NCBI RefSeq assembly: GCF_000471905.2
Contig: NW_006500104.1
Span: 2,576,084-2,640,083 of the forward strand
DNA from: Amborella trichopoda
Lineage: Eukaryota; Streptophyta; Magnoliopsida; Amborellales; Amborellaceae
Length of the DNA: 64,000 bases
Reading direction: 5' to 3'
Positions 22,441 to 33,460 of the stretch are shown piece after piece. The notes under the pieces were generated by a model. The model searched no databases, had not been told where the DNA came from, and saw only the letters and a program-made list of their open reading frames with translations. Position 1 is the first letter of the stretch. Every line of letters begins with the position of its first letter. Both the position numbers and the translations under genes were made by a program.

Positions 22441-22795
22441 CTCCCAAAAGTGGCACAAGAAATCCCCATCATCAAGAGTCACACTAGGGCATATGAACCC
22501 TTCAACTCATACTTCCAAGTTTACACTATAAATGGTTCATACATGTGTGGCAACGAATCAAACTTGTAAGAGCAATATGAACTCGAGCATAAGCTCAACC
22601 AAGGTTTTGAAGCTATGGATTCCCAAGCCCTTGGCTGCAAGAAAAACCTTAATGATGAGACAATAAGTCATGAGGGGGTAAATGAGCAAGTGCTAAAAGG
22701 AAGCCCTTAACCTCAAAACCTTGATGACCCACATAAGAGAGATCAATATGATGAGGATGACGTGCTAGAAATTGATATGATCCAGATCGACGAGA
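22441..22795 (+). other. Junction and decayed internal sequence after LTR A4
   Basis: About 350 bp leading into the 3' internal fragment. Short broken frames (NEQVLKGSP, DEDDVLEIDMIQIDEN) suggest the start of the acidic 3' reading frame described next. No primer-binding site, gag or pol is present, so most of the element body is missing. Confidence 0.4.
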
Positions 22796-23973
22796 ATGGA
22801 TCATCTTCTAAACAAGGGGCCAACAACTCAAATATCAAAAGAAGTTGAACCTTTAGAAATTCTAAGGGGCCTACCTGGGCCACCTTCATCAGACTTCTTG
22901 GTCAATCCACTTACATGGGATGAGGAGGCATGCTTAGAAGATTTAACCAAGTCACATCTCATGGTGAATCCAGTTATAGATGATGGAGAAGCACAGAACT
23001 CAAATTTGGCTATTCCCAAAGATTTGACATCTTTACTAAAGTTGATAGACTCGAACCTTTGGAAATTATAAGCGGCCCACCCGGTCCACCTTCATAAGAG
23101 TTCTTGAATGATCCACTAATATGGGATCAAGAATTGGATATTGAAAATCCGACCTTGTTACCTCCTCAAGAGGCAAGCTCTCTAAAAGGCACTAACGACA
23201 TGAGCACAACTCTAATAACATGAGCACCACCATATTAAGAGAATTCATCCTGTAAAGAACAAGTTTCCAACAGAGCAGAAAGCCCTGCAGAGGCAACCCC
23301 ATCAAAATATTCAATAAGGGCCAACTCCACTCATGAAGAGGATACAGTTGGGGAAACTAATGAGATTGAACCCTTGTTTATTAATTCTCAATATGTCATA
23401 AGGTTGTTTAATACAACATGGGCAACTAATGAGATTGAACCCTTCTTTATTGACTTCCAACATACCGTGAGGACATCAAATACCTACTCAACCACTCTTC
23501 TTATGCAAGAGTCTCACTTAAATTTGAGCACTGAGAAAGAGCCTACTATGGAGTTAACCTCTGCAAGGCAACACAAAATTTACAATAAAAAAAATAATCG
23601 AAAAGGAGTTGGGTAATCACTTGTCTATTATCAAATAACCAAATGAGGCATTCATGCCTCACACTTCAAGTACTCCATTAATGGAAAAACCCTGATGAGC
23701 CTAACCTTCCATACAGAAGACTGAATGATTAGGAAACTGACAATGATTTTAAGTCCCAAAATCAAGGTTTAAGTGGAGCAACTGAAAGAAAACGTTCAGC
23801 CGAGATTCAGTAACCATTGTCAAAGAGATTTTGGATGTCAACCTGGGTTGTGGGAAATCAAAGGAAAATCGATAGTAGAACCTCCCGGCCACTTGGAGGA
23901 GGAAAATTTGATCGAATTCTTACATGATCTTCAGAAGAATTGCTATAAAAAGAAAAAGACAGGCACTGTTTGA
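22796..23973 (+). pseudogene. 3' ORF remnant shared with gypsy B
   Basis: A frame at 22,796-23,071 carries EPLEILRGLPGPPSSDFL and then NPLTWDEEACLED. A second, decayed copy at about 23,045-23,130 reads LEPLEIISGPPGPPS and EFLNDPLIWDQE. The frame at 23,773-23,973 reads VEPPGHLEEENLIEFLHD and YKKKKTGTV. Gypsy B has the same blocks on its minus strand (KPIEILMGPPGPLSQDFL and PPYHLEEERKIEFLSF). The protein has no domain I recognise. It ends right at the next LTR, so it is the last coding block of the element. Stops and frameshifts break it. Confidence 0.65.
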
Positions 23974-25274
23974 AGACATTTTTCAGCACCTTGGGTTCCT
24001 GATGTGGAATAAAAAGAGAAGCCAATCAATAAAGCCTGAATAACAATGGAATTCTTGATAGTCTCAGAATTTCCTTTGAACAAGTGGAAATGTTCCTAAG
24101 AACTTCAAAAGGCCACCTGCCCAGTTTCGTCACAATCTGACATGGGCAATGCAGACAAAGAAATAATTTCGAAAAAATCTGCCTCTAGCACCCTGAAACG
24201 GGCTTCGTAACTAGAACTATATTTTAGGTGCGTCAAATAGCTGTGGGACCACCGTCATTGAATCCGGCACGGTCAAAAACCCTTATGGGTCAAGTTTCGG
24301 CTTAATCAGGCGCTTCAGGGCAAAGTTATGGGTAAAAGACTGAAAAGGAGTAGGCCGCCACCTAGTCCCGTGCGCCTTCCCTGCACCAAATCACCATTAA
24401 TAGTGATTGTTTTTACAATCTCGGGAAGTAACTTTTGGGAGCCATATATCACTCGTTCTGAGTCAGATCGTGCTCAAATTTTGTGAGCGTGTTTGTCTCA
24501 TCAAGATGAGCATTTTGATATGTGTTACACCTTGTGACGACACCCAAGCAAGGAGAAAAGCTAGAGAGAAGTTACCGATTTGTGAAGAAAGTTGCAGGAA
24601 AATCAACAATAACACACCTCGCTCGAGTGGCCAAATCATGTCGCTCGCGGATCAGATCGACACGAGACCAATTCCATAGTGTGCGTAAGGTTCAGGGCTA
24701 CCATTGGTCTGAACCCCCATATGTGGTGAACGGTCGGATTCTACACACGAACACATCGAAGTTGCTGTAAATTCTGGCCGTCAGAATTCAGATTCAGGCA
24801 AAAAGAATTGCAAAATCTTCGTCCAGGCTCGAAATCGATTTACGTTTGTTGCCACACAATTGTGACAGAATGCTTAGTTTGATCCAACAAAGAAATTATG
24901 GAAAAACATCAAGAAACAAGCATATTATCCATCGAAATTTTTTAAGATTCGCATGAAATTCAAGTTGCATGATCGTGGCTTAAAAACACGATCCGTGGCT
25001 CGAAGTTGGTATCAAATCGATCGCCATGTCGAACCCTACAAGAAAACAATCATCTTTCAGAAAAATGGGCGTCAAAGCAACCCCGGATCGTCCATGGAAG
25101 ATCACGCACGTTTTAGGGCAGCACCACGGACTGTTTTGGAATTCCATGAGTTGTTAGGTAGGGCCAAAACAGTCATTTTGCACCAATTTTTAGAATTTAT
25201 TTTAATTCAAAATAATTATAATTGTCATCAATTGAGATAGTTTTTAGGCATCCACCCATGTTTGGGCTCAATTC

Positions 25275-25280
25275 TATAAA
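25275..25280 (+). promoter_or_regulatory. LTR A5 TATA box
   Basis: TATAAATGC at the position equivalent to the TATA of A1 and A2, preceded by the same CATCCACCCATGTTTGG word found in A2 and A3. No CACGTG follows. Confidence 0.5.
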
Positions 25281-25632
25281 TGCAAGCTAAACTTAATTGT
25301 GAAAGGTCCTTCCTTGGATCCCCGCTCATACTTTCAAATGATCAATAAAGTTCATGGTTTTTACTTTGAGTTGGTGGGTACATCTTGGAGAAAAAGAGAG
25401 GAGAGAGAGGAAAAGGGTTGGTACCCTTCGATAAGTTAATTTTCTCTCTCCTCCTCTCATCTCTATATCTTTCGCTCTCCTCCTCTCGTCTCTATCTCAT
25501 TCTCTCTCCTCTTCTCCTCTCTATCTCTTTCTCTCTCCTCCTCTTTTCTCTCTCATCTATCTCCTCCCTTCTTCTCATCTATCTCTTTTCCCTTCTCTTC
25601 ATTCTTTTGTCTCTCTCATCTCCCTCTAAAAC

Positions 25633-26452
25633 ATGCACAGCAGTGACCATGGTCGTGCATGCCCTCTCTTTTTCTCTCTCTTCTTCTTCCTTCCTCTTTT
25701 CTCCTTGATCTTCTCCTTTTTCTCTCTCTTATATTTCTTTCTCCTCTCATTTCTTTTCCCTTCTCTCTCTACTCTAATTTTCTGTCTCTCTCTGTTTGAA
25801 CATGCACGACGGTGACAACACCGTGCACTAATCTCTCTGTCTGCGTTTTTTCTCTCTTTGACATGCATGGCGATGGCAACGCCGTGCAAGAATCTCTCTC
25901 TCTATTTTCTTCTCTCTAACACACACGGTGGTGGTAGCGCTGTGCGTGTTTCTTATTCTCTTATTTCCTTATTCTTCTTCTCTCTTTCCTAATCTATTTC
26001 TCCCTCTTTCCTTCTTTTCCCTTTGATTTTCTCTCAATCTCTCTCCTCACTTTCCTTTGCTCTCTCTTCTTTCCTTTCTTCTCTGTACTTTCTTTTCTTC
26101 TTTCTCATCCCTAAGCTCTCTTTCTTCTTCTTTGCCTTTCTCTCACTCTGTTATCTCTCCTCTCCAATCATGCACGGCGATGCTCATCGTCGAGCATGAC
26201 CTTCTCAATCTTCCCTTATCCTTTGGAGAAATGCACAGTGAGCTGAGCCTTAACTCGAGTGGCGTGTCGGGCCTCTATCCAAGTTTCCTCGTTCCCACGT
26301 TGTGCACGGTGATGCTAATCGCCACGCATGCCATTCATTTCTCATTCATCTCTCTCTTTGACATGAGCGGGGGAAGTCCATCGTTGTCCATGTCCTTTCT
26401 CTCCCCTCTCTTCCTCTGTCATGGACGGCGGAAGCCCATCGCCGTCCATGCT
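25633..26452 (+). repeat. Hairpin-pyrimidine array of LTR A5 (8 units, wider spacing)
   Basis: Inverted-repeat units sit in pyrimidine sequence near 25,633, 25,803, 25,864, 25,920, 26,169, 26,302, 26,362 and 26,420. The best has arms CATGGACGGCG (26,420-26,430) and CGCCGTCCATG (26,440-26,450), eleven perfect pairs around a 9-base loop. Another has GCATGGCG with CGCCGTGC (25,865-25,887, one G-T pair). A third has GCAC plus GGTG pairing with CACC plus GTGC (25,804-25,826). Arm and loop sequences differ from those in A3 yet remain complementary. Confidence 0.8.
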
Positions 26453-26541
26453 TTCTTTCTCTTTCCCTTTCTTATCTCTCTTCCCTCCTCATCTCTTCTT
26501 TCTCTCTCTTCTTCTCTCCTTTTTTCCTCTCTCTTCTCTCT

Positions 26542-26576
<35 letters not shown>

Positions 26577-26924
26577 TCTCTTTCTTTCTCTCTCTTCTTT
26601 CTCTCTCTTTTCTCTCATCTCTCTCTTATTTTCTCTCTCTTCTTACTCTCTTCTTTCTCTCGCTTCTTTTCTCTCTCTTTTCTCTCTTCCCCTTCTCTTC
26701 TTCTATCTCTTTTTTCCTCTCTCTCTTTTTCTCTACATCCCTCTCATCTCTCTTCTTTCTCTCTTTCTTCTTTCTCCTTTCTCTCATTTGACCAAGGGAC
26801 AAGTCTAGCATTGTCACAGTAGTCTCGTTGTCGAGCAGTACTGCTACTGTGCCCATATAAGTTGTCGTGCTCTGTAAGGAACCGGACTATCCCAACTGAT
26901 TGAGTGCATGGCGGGATCAGTAGA

Positions 26925-27300
26925 GTGTAGGCCGCGAAGCGATAGAAGGAGAGAAGAGTCGCGTGGCGATGGGGCACGCGACATTGTGAGTCGCGTGGCG
27001 ATGGTATTCATGGTAGGTAGGCACAGGTGAGTCGCGTGATGATAGGCACACGGTGATGGGAGTGCGCAGTAGAGCAGTTGAGCACACATAGTTAGGAGCA
27101 CTGAAGGTGCACGGTGGTGGATCGAAAGGAGAGAAGGCATGTGGCAATGGAGGGGGGTAACGCCGCATGCGCGCGTGAGCTAAAGGATGGGCAACGCCAC
27201 ATGAGTGCGTGAGCTAAAGGATGGGCAACGCCGTGTGGGTATCGCCGGCTGAAGAAGGGACAAGGCGCAACGCATGGCTCTACCGTGCATGAAGAGTGTT
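26925..27300 (+). repeat. GC-rich repeated block (GTCGCGTGGCGATGG; 34-bp duplication)
   Basis: GAGTCGCGTGGCGATGG and close variants occur about four times at 26,960-27,060. GTGAGCTAAAGGATGGGCAA occurs twice, 34 bp apart, near 27,175 and 27,209. A purine/GC-rich island inside otherwise pyrimidine-rich LTR sequence. Confidence 0.65.
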
Positions 27301-27430
27301 TGCCACTGGTCGTACTTTAGGCGCCACTTGCCCAATCACTAGCCCCACTTGGCCACTGCCCCATCTCTTGAGTACTTAAGCTACCCTCTCACCCACGCCA
27401 CCCATTCTCCCTTCATTTTTCTCTCTCTCT

Positions 27431-29380
27431 ATAAGGTAAGGTTGGGGAATGTTTGGTGAGCAGCCATTGTTGGAAGAGTGTGAGCTGTGCAAGAAGTGTT
27501 TGTAAGAAGGCACCATTTCAGTATAGGTAACTGGATCCATCACCATTGCATGGTAGTTATAAGGATGGCTGGGAATTTATGCATGTGAAATAAGCAATGA
27601 AAGTATATGTGATGTAGAAAATCCTTAGGCCTTTTTTTCACTAAAAATTGGGGTTTTGTTCTACGATAATGGTGGATGTTGAGAATGAATGTATGATTCT
27701 TAGATTATGTAGGAAAGGCAAGTTATGTGTATTCAATGTGAGAGAGTGGTTGTTATCATGTTCTTCACCCCGGAATGTAGGTTCTGGAATGTGTTCTTGC
27801 GATATGTCTTATGCCACTGTGAATTTTCAGGAATATGAGTGTTCTTGAAACAGCCAAATAGGGTCCGATTGACCTCAAATCACTGCCATTGGAAAGGTAT
27901 ACGAGTCTAGTTAAATATTTGTTTTTTCCCACTGGTTAAATTCTTTACAAAAATGAAGATATACTTCAAAATGAGGAGGTACATCACTTTTAACTATTTT
28001 CCTGGATTTTCCACTGATGCCACTGTGGTCACTGATTTTAACTAACAAAACAGGGCTCATTTTTTACCAAACTATGGCCATTTGGAAGATATTTGAATGG
28101 GAAAAAATTTGCATGCACAAACTATTTTGAAATTCTTTCTAGATTGAAAGTTATACTTCATTTTATGAAGGTATGTCACTGTGGGTAATGTTGATAAATT
28201 TCAGAACTATCACCTTGTTTCGCACAAGTCTTTGAGCCACCAAATTGAATCAAAATGCTTTCAAATTAGCTTTTCTAGGAAGATATATGTCTTGTCTTAA
28301 CTTTGATTTTGGAACCATCCCAAGTTGCTTCACAGTTTGAAAGTTATAGTGACATGAAACAGGGTATGTCGCTGTCCTTTGTGCACCGCAGGGTGCAGCC
28401 CTCACCTCTTTGAACCTTTAAGAGGTTTAATGGGGCCCAAATTGTCTTCAAACCAAACCCATTTGAGGGATAGGTGCATTTTGTACAAAAGTGGTTTTGG
28501 AACCATCTTCAAACTCTAATTGGTCCAAAAGTTATGACCCTAATAGTGAGCGCACGCCATTGCCGTTCATGGCAGGAAATTGAGCGGTAAGGCTTAACTA
28601 GAATAATGTCATTATTATCATGACACTGCCATTATGATATTTCTTAAATATGATATGACATTACCAAAACCTGATATTGCTATTATCATGATGAGATGAT
28701 GTTTATGTGATATATGAATGAGTACCTACTGTGTAAATGATGGTACCATGTTATTTATGTAATATATGAATGGGTACCTACTCTGTGAATGATGGTACCA
28801 TGTTGTTTATGTGATATATGAATGGGTACCTACTGTGTGAATGATTGTACCATGTTGTTTATGTAACATATGAACGAGCACGTACTGTGTGAATGATGGT
28901 GATGGCAGCTGCATATCGAGAAGGGTACGTACTGTGTGAATGATGGTGCCGGCAGCCGTGATCTTCCCCTGCTCCCCATGATAAGATGTAAATGTGAATA
29001 TCTGGGAGGGTCGCTCCCCCTACGCTTGGGATCACCCGATAGTAGTGTAACACCCTCTCGGCAAAAGGGCAAAATGGGAGGGTCGTGTCTTACAAAGCCA
29101 CCACCTATCGAAATCCCCAAAGCGCATTGGGGATGTGTGCGTATATGTGGGCATTATAAAGTGGGTCATCCACTTGTCATTGTTCTCCCTCCTGAATGAT
29201 GGTAAAATTCTCAAGCAACCGGATTGGCTTAGTATTTACACTCTGACCTGTGCCGACCTTTGTGATGAGATCTGCTCAAAAAGGTAGAGAAAGTGGGGTC
29301 GCTTGAATTATAAGCATAGAAAAATCCCAGATCTATAAATATCTGGTCTTTTCTTAAGTCCACTGGCAGCGCCAGCTCCA
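27431..29380 (+). other. Unassigned repetitive-looking region
   Basis: About 1.95 kb without a supported gene. The phrases GTATGTCACTGT, GAAAGTTATA and GAAGATATACTTC recur loosely at 27,950-28,380, as in long plant LTRs. The frame at 27,648-27,848 has no known motif. The 52-bp tandem repeat at 28,701-28,950 is the only clear structure. No RNase H text continuing copia C1 could be found on its right edge. Confidence 0.4.
28701..28950 (+). repeat. 52-bp tandem repeat (four units plus a part)
   Basis: GTTTATGTGATATATGAATG recurs, with small changes, at 28,701, 28,753, 28,805 and 28,857. Each unit holds GGGTACCTACTGTGTGAATG and ATGGTACCATG. A fifth partial unit carries GTACGTACTGTGTGAATG near 28,925. 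Confidence 0.9.
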
Positions 29381-29384
29381 AATC

Positions 29385-30316
29385 CGTATTTTACAAAAAA
29401 AATTCTTCTAAAATTAATTAAATATAATGATGAATTAATTTTCAGAAAGAAAAAAATAAAACAGATAAATAAAAGAAAAAAAAAACTAAATTAAGCAAAA
29501 AAAGATATACTTATCACTAAGGACCTGAAACCTAGAGTTTCGGGCTTGGATCAGGTCGCTCTTCCGATTTACGCCACTATCTCCTTTTTTTTATGCCTTT
29601 GCTTGCTAGAATTGGTAGATCTAAGGTTCCTTTGACCTAGATCTAGGGTTCCTAAGGCAGAGAGAAAAGCTGAAAATTTTAGGTAGGGTCTACCTAGGCT
29701 TTTCTTGAGATTGGAGGAGAATTTCCTTAGTTTTCTAAGGTTTTGGGATCTCGAGAGGTTGAATTTAGCTTATGAGATTTTCCCTAATTTTTTGGGATTT
29801 TTCCTAAATTTTTTAGGAATTTTCTAAGGGTTTTTCCTAATTTTGAAATTTTTGGGCTATTATTCTAATTTCAAGAAATTCTAAGGGATTTCTTTGTGGT
29901 TTCTAGTCTCCTTCTTTTGGGTTATGAAGGGGGTATTTATAGAACTCCATTGGTGATTTTTCTAATTTGTTTGAATTTGTTTTGGATTTTTTTGTATTTA
30001 TCTTGAAGTTTTAGCACTATCTAATTAAAGAAAACGCGTTTACTGTGGCATCAGATGTGTTGATTGCATCATCAACCCACAAGGGCCAAATTGTTATTTA
30101 TTGTATCTTTTTATCCGTAGGCCCGATTCAGGCGATTCTTAGACCGTTGGAAAGATCTTGGGCTCTACTTCAAGATGGGATAGTATATGGGTGGTTTTGG
30201 GTTAATTAAATTGGGTCTAAATTGCCTATGGTCTACTAGGGTTTGTGTGGTCCTTTTGGACCAGAATCGAGGTCTTTAAGAGTTCCCTTGGCCAAAATTT
30301 TGAGGAGGTGTCTATA
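29385..30316 (-). repeat. Gypsy B 3' LTR
   Basis: It matches the 5' LTR at 41,070-42,259 over most of its length: GATCTAGGGTT, GGGATTTTTCCTAAATTTTT, TATCTTGAAGTTTTAGC, GCATCAGATGTGTTGA, AGACCGTTGGAAAG and GGGCTCTAC. On the minus strand it begins TATAGACACCTCC (the 5' LTR begins TGCAGACACCCC). The far end, near 29,385, is blurred: the matching part fades into A-rich sequence. Many substitutions between the two LTRs point to an old insertion. Confidence 0.8.
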
Positions 30317-30332
30317 GTTGCCCCTCTTTGGC
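30317..30332 (-). other. Gypsy B polypurine tract
   Basis: On the minus strand GCCAAAGAGGGGCAAC directly precedes the LTR start TATAGACACC. This is where second-strand synthesis would be primed. Confidence 0.7.
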
Positions 30333-31004
30333 ATTCGCCTAGGGCACTAGGTGAATGGCAAAGAAGTAGACACCTGAGACACGGTGGGAAGGAAAATATT
30401 TTTCGAGGGATCTTTCTTTTGAATGACTAGTACCCATTGGGTAGCCGTTATGCCGATGGATACTTTTGATCCGTAAGACATCAAACTGACACTGCTATCT
30501 TTGAGTCAGTGCAGTTGAGAGGTCTTCGACAATCGGGATCAGAAGTGACAGTCAACAGGCACCGTACTATCTTTGAACTGGTGACACTCCTTGTTGTAGT
30601 CACTCCAATTCTACCAGGGAAGTTGTCAGTATAGTCTTCATCGACGTTAGACCTTTTTCTGGAGGTCTGATTCTCCAATCGAATGGGAGTTTGATTTAGA
30701 AGAAATGATGGGATGATGAATTTCTGGCTAATTGAACTTCTTGTTTGCCTTAAATTCTCATTCTTGGGGTTCACAAGTTCAGGAGTTTTGGTATATGAAC
30801 ATATGGGTTGGTTTATGTTTTCCTAAGGGTTTGCAAGCATGGCAACCCAAGATTTGGTGGCAGCGGACGCATCATATACAAGCCTCCATGAAACTCCTTC
30901 ACTTTTTAAAAACATTTTAGAAAGTTTTGAAGATAGATTGAATTTTTAAATAGAAACAAAGTTTCGGGCTACGTTTTAACTAAAGAAATCAAGGTTTTTG
31001 AAAA

Positions 31005-31281
31005 CTCACGAAATACATAAGGGAAATTTATAAGATGGATTAGAAATTTTAAAAGACAAGTTTTGGTAAGCAGTTTAAGCTCATGCGACCATGGAGCTCT
31101 CTCTTCTTCTTCTTCTCACGAAATACATAAGGGAAATTTGAAGATGGATTAGAAATTTTAAAAGACTAGTTTTGGTAAGCAGTTTAAGCTCATGCGACCA
31201 AAGACAAGTTTTGGTAAGCAGTTTAAGCTCATGCGACCAAAGACAAGTTTTGGTAAGCACTTTAAGCTCATGCGACCATGG
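31005..31281 (-). repeat. Nested tandem repeats, 110 bp and 39 bp
   Basis: A 110-bp unit starting CACGAAATACATAAGGGAAA (31,007 and 31,117) is followed by a 39-bp unit (GACAAGTTTTGGTAAGCAG with TTTAAGCTCATGCGACC) starting at 31,165, 31,204 and 31,243. The same words close the first 110-bp copy near 31,055. Lies in the 3' untranslated part of gypsy B. Confidence 0.85.
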
Positions 31282-31359
31282 AGCTCTCTCTTCTTCTTCT
31301 TTCGGATTTTCGTGAAGAGATGGAAAGATAAAGAACTTCTATTGTTCTATCGCCCCGGG

Positions 31360-31639
31360 GTCCCTTTCGCGTGTTCAGCCCGGTAGCCTTTTCTCTAACG
31401 CTCGAGGTTCCTTACGGATTTTCAGCTGGGCGGATTGTTTTTTTTTTTTTCTCTCTGCTGCTAAGGTCCCTTTCGCATGTTCAGCCCGGTAGCCTTTTTA
31501 ACAACGCTCGAGGTTCCTTTCGAATTTTCAGCTTGGCGGATTTTTTTTTTTTTCTCTCTACTGCTAGGGTCCCTTTTGGGTGTTCAGCCCAGTGGCTATT
31601 TCCTAACGTCTTGTAGTATTCTTTTCGTATTTTCATCTC

Positions 31640-31676
<37 letters not shown>

Positions 31677-31790
31677 TCTCTGTGTCGCTAGGGTCCCTTT
31701 CGGGTGCTCAGCCTAATGATTTTTTTTTTTACCCTCAAGATTCTTTTGGATTTTCATCTCGACGGATTTTTGTTTTTCTTTCTTTTGAGG
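31360..31790 (-). repeat. ~105-bp tandem repeat (four units) with an AT microsatellite
   Basis: GGTCCCTTTCGNGTGTTCAG starts units at 31,360, 31,465, 31,568 and 31,692. Each runs through GCTCGAGGTTCCTT and GATTTTCAGCTTGGCGG into a T-run and CTCTCTGCTGCTA. The third unit is longer because of an AT run (31,643-31,671). The spacing of 103-124 bp rules out a chance match. Confidence 0.85.
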
Positions 31791-32760
31791 AAGATGGAAA
31801 CAGCGGAGGAAGAGAAGAGTTGATGCCGTTTTTTCCTTCTTGTGGAACTTCGTCCTAAAAAAAGATAAGAACTCGATCTTCCTTTCTTCTTCCAAGTGGT
31901 AAGGAGGTCCTAGACTTGGTTGTCCTTGGATTTTCCTTGCCTCTAGGTTGTATTTTTCGTTGACAAAGGTTGTCAAATCTTTATAGAATAATTCCTCCTT
32001 GGACTGCTTCACTCGAGGTTTGATTTTCAGACTCGAAGTCACTTTGTGTTTCCTAATCCTTCAATCTCTTGTTAGGCTAGCTAAGCTCATCTTTTTTTTC
32101 ATTTTTTTTTTTTATTACTTTTTCAACTCCGTAGGTTGTCAATACCATGGCGTAGAATGCCTAAGCAGAGCATGGATGCCCCACTTGGCTTATTTGAAAG
32201 GGAGAAATAAGTGATCACCCCAAGCCTTTTCGGTAATCTTCTAAAGTTGCAACTTCATGTTTCTCTTGAGGAGTATATCACATCGAGGCTTGTTGGGAGT
32301 CGTTAGACAAGGCGTGGGCTTCACCAGTTACCCCTGTTTTATTTTCAGCATCAAGTGAGGGTGCCCCTATCAAGTGGTTTGGCAAGGCTGCTCTTGTAGG
32401 GCCCTCTCCATTTGATGAGATAATCAGTATCTTGGATGAGACCGCCTATATAGTATTTCCATCAGATGGGCCGATCCTTAACAAACTGGTGGATAGGACT
32501 GCCCCTGTTGGATCTTCTTATTTTATTAAAATGTGGGATGCCTCAAGTAGTGGAATCATGCCCCTACCCCTATCATTCTTTTTGGATCCTTTCTCTTTAG
32601 GAAATAATATGATTTGATCTTTAAAGTATGGTTCTTCATCCCATATAGGCGGGTTATTCAAAAAATCTTGTGAAAGTGGCCCAGGTGGTCCCATTAGAAT
32701 TTCTATGGGTTTGATTTCTTTTAACTCTTGCAGAGGTGATGGATTGAGTGGCATGGAAGG
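31713..32760 (-). pseudogene. Gypsy B 3' ORF remnant (family shared with 22.8-24.0 kb)
   Basis: The frame at 32,832-32,518 continues from the integrase zinc finger into KPIEILMGPPGPLSQDFL and NPPIWDEEPYFKDQ. The frame at 32,042-31,713 reads PPYHLEEERKIEFLSF and FHKKEKTAST. Both blocks match the + strand fragment at 22,796-23,973. The protein is acidic and proline-rich with no domain I recognise. Between the two blocks the frame is broken. Its place after pol recalls the extra 3' ORFs of some large plant gypsy elements, but the identity is open. Confidence 0.6.
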
Positions 32761-33320
32761 AACATATATGAGATCCCCATAAACTTGACATTTAGGATGT
32801 CTCTTCGCATATTTCCAACAGTCGTCGGCCACAGTAGTCCAGTAGTATCCTTGTCTTCGGACTTTCTATGCTAAGAGTGCTGCCCCTGGGTGTCCTCCTT
32901 CGTTGTGTAGTTCTTTGAGCACTGTGTTGACCTCTGGTTGATCAATACACCTCAGGAGGATTCCTTCAAACGATTTTTTTTAGGATGTCGTCTTTGATCA
33001 AGAAGTTGACTGAGAATCTTCTTAAGGCATCCATGTCTCTCTTTGAGATTCCTTCGGGATACGTTCCATCTTTCAGTAAGACTGATACATCATGATGCCA
33101 AGGCTTCGCTTTGACTATCTATTTGGCCCCGAGGGTGAACACTTCTTCTTCCCTCTTTGATTCTAGATTTTCTTCTTCCGACTCCATCTTGGGAGGAGAA
33201 AGATTACTCTTGTGTCTAATGTAGAATGGTTGGGCACTCATTTGGGGAGGAATATCCACCATTGAAGAGAGAGTGGACAAGGTATCAGTGAACCAGTTGG
33301 TTTTTCGAGTCACATGTTGA
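32760..33320 (-). pseudogene. Gypsy B integrase N-terminus (zinc finger) and linker; catalytic core absent
   Basis: The linker frame (33,313-33,119) reads FTDTLSTLSSMVDIPPQMS, the usual tail of the extra RNase H. At about 32,930-32,765 the text reads LHNEGGHPGAALLA, a stop, then GYYWTTVADDCWKYAKRHPK and CQVYG, which is the HHCC zinc finger. After YVPSMPLNPSP it passes directly into the 3' ORF. The DDE core and C-terminal domain, about 300 residues in the family, are missing. The element could not integrate with its own enzyme. Confidence 0.85.
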
Positions 33321-33460
33321 AAGGTTACTCATTATAAGCATTTTAACAACTTTGCAACTGAGTCCTGGTAGAGCTGGAGCTTTTTATATTTAACTTTCCA
33401 TTCTCCATTAATTTGATTTATGACAAGCAAAGAATCGTGCATGACCCGTAATTGTTCAAT

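Larger units (their letters stand above)
23971..27430 (+). repeat. Family A-related LTR, right (copy A5)
   Basis: It starts TGAAGACATTTTTCAGCACC right after an A-rich polypurine-like stretch (23,945-23,970). U3 words match the other copies (CCAGTTTCGTCACAATCTGA, GTAGGCCGCC). A TATA box lies at 25,275. Pyrimidine tracts (25,430-26,790) are broken by inverted-repeat units, and a GC-rich repeated block follows (26,925-27,300). The right end is not certain; text after 27,430 no longer resembles the other copies. Confidence 0.65.

Noticed and set aside
27648..27848. 66-residue + strand frame with several Cys
   Set aside because: No known motif, no splice context, and set in LTR-like sequence.
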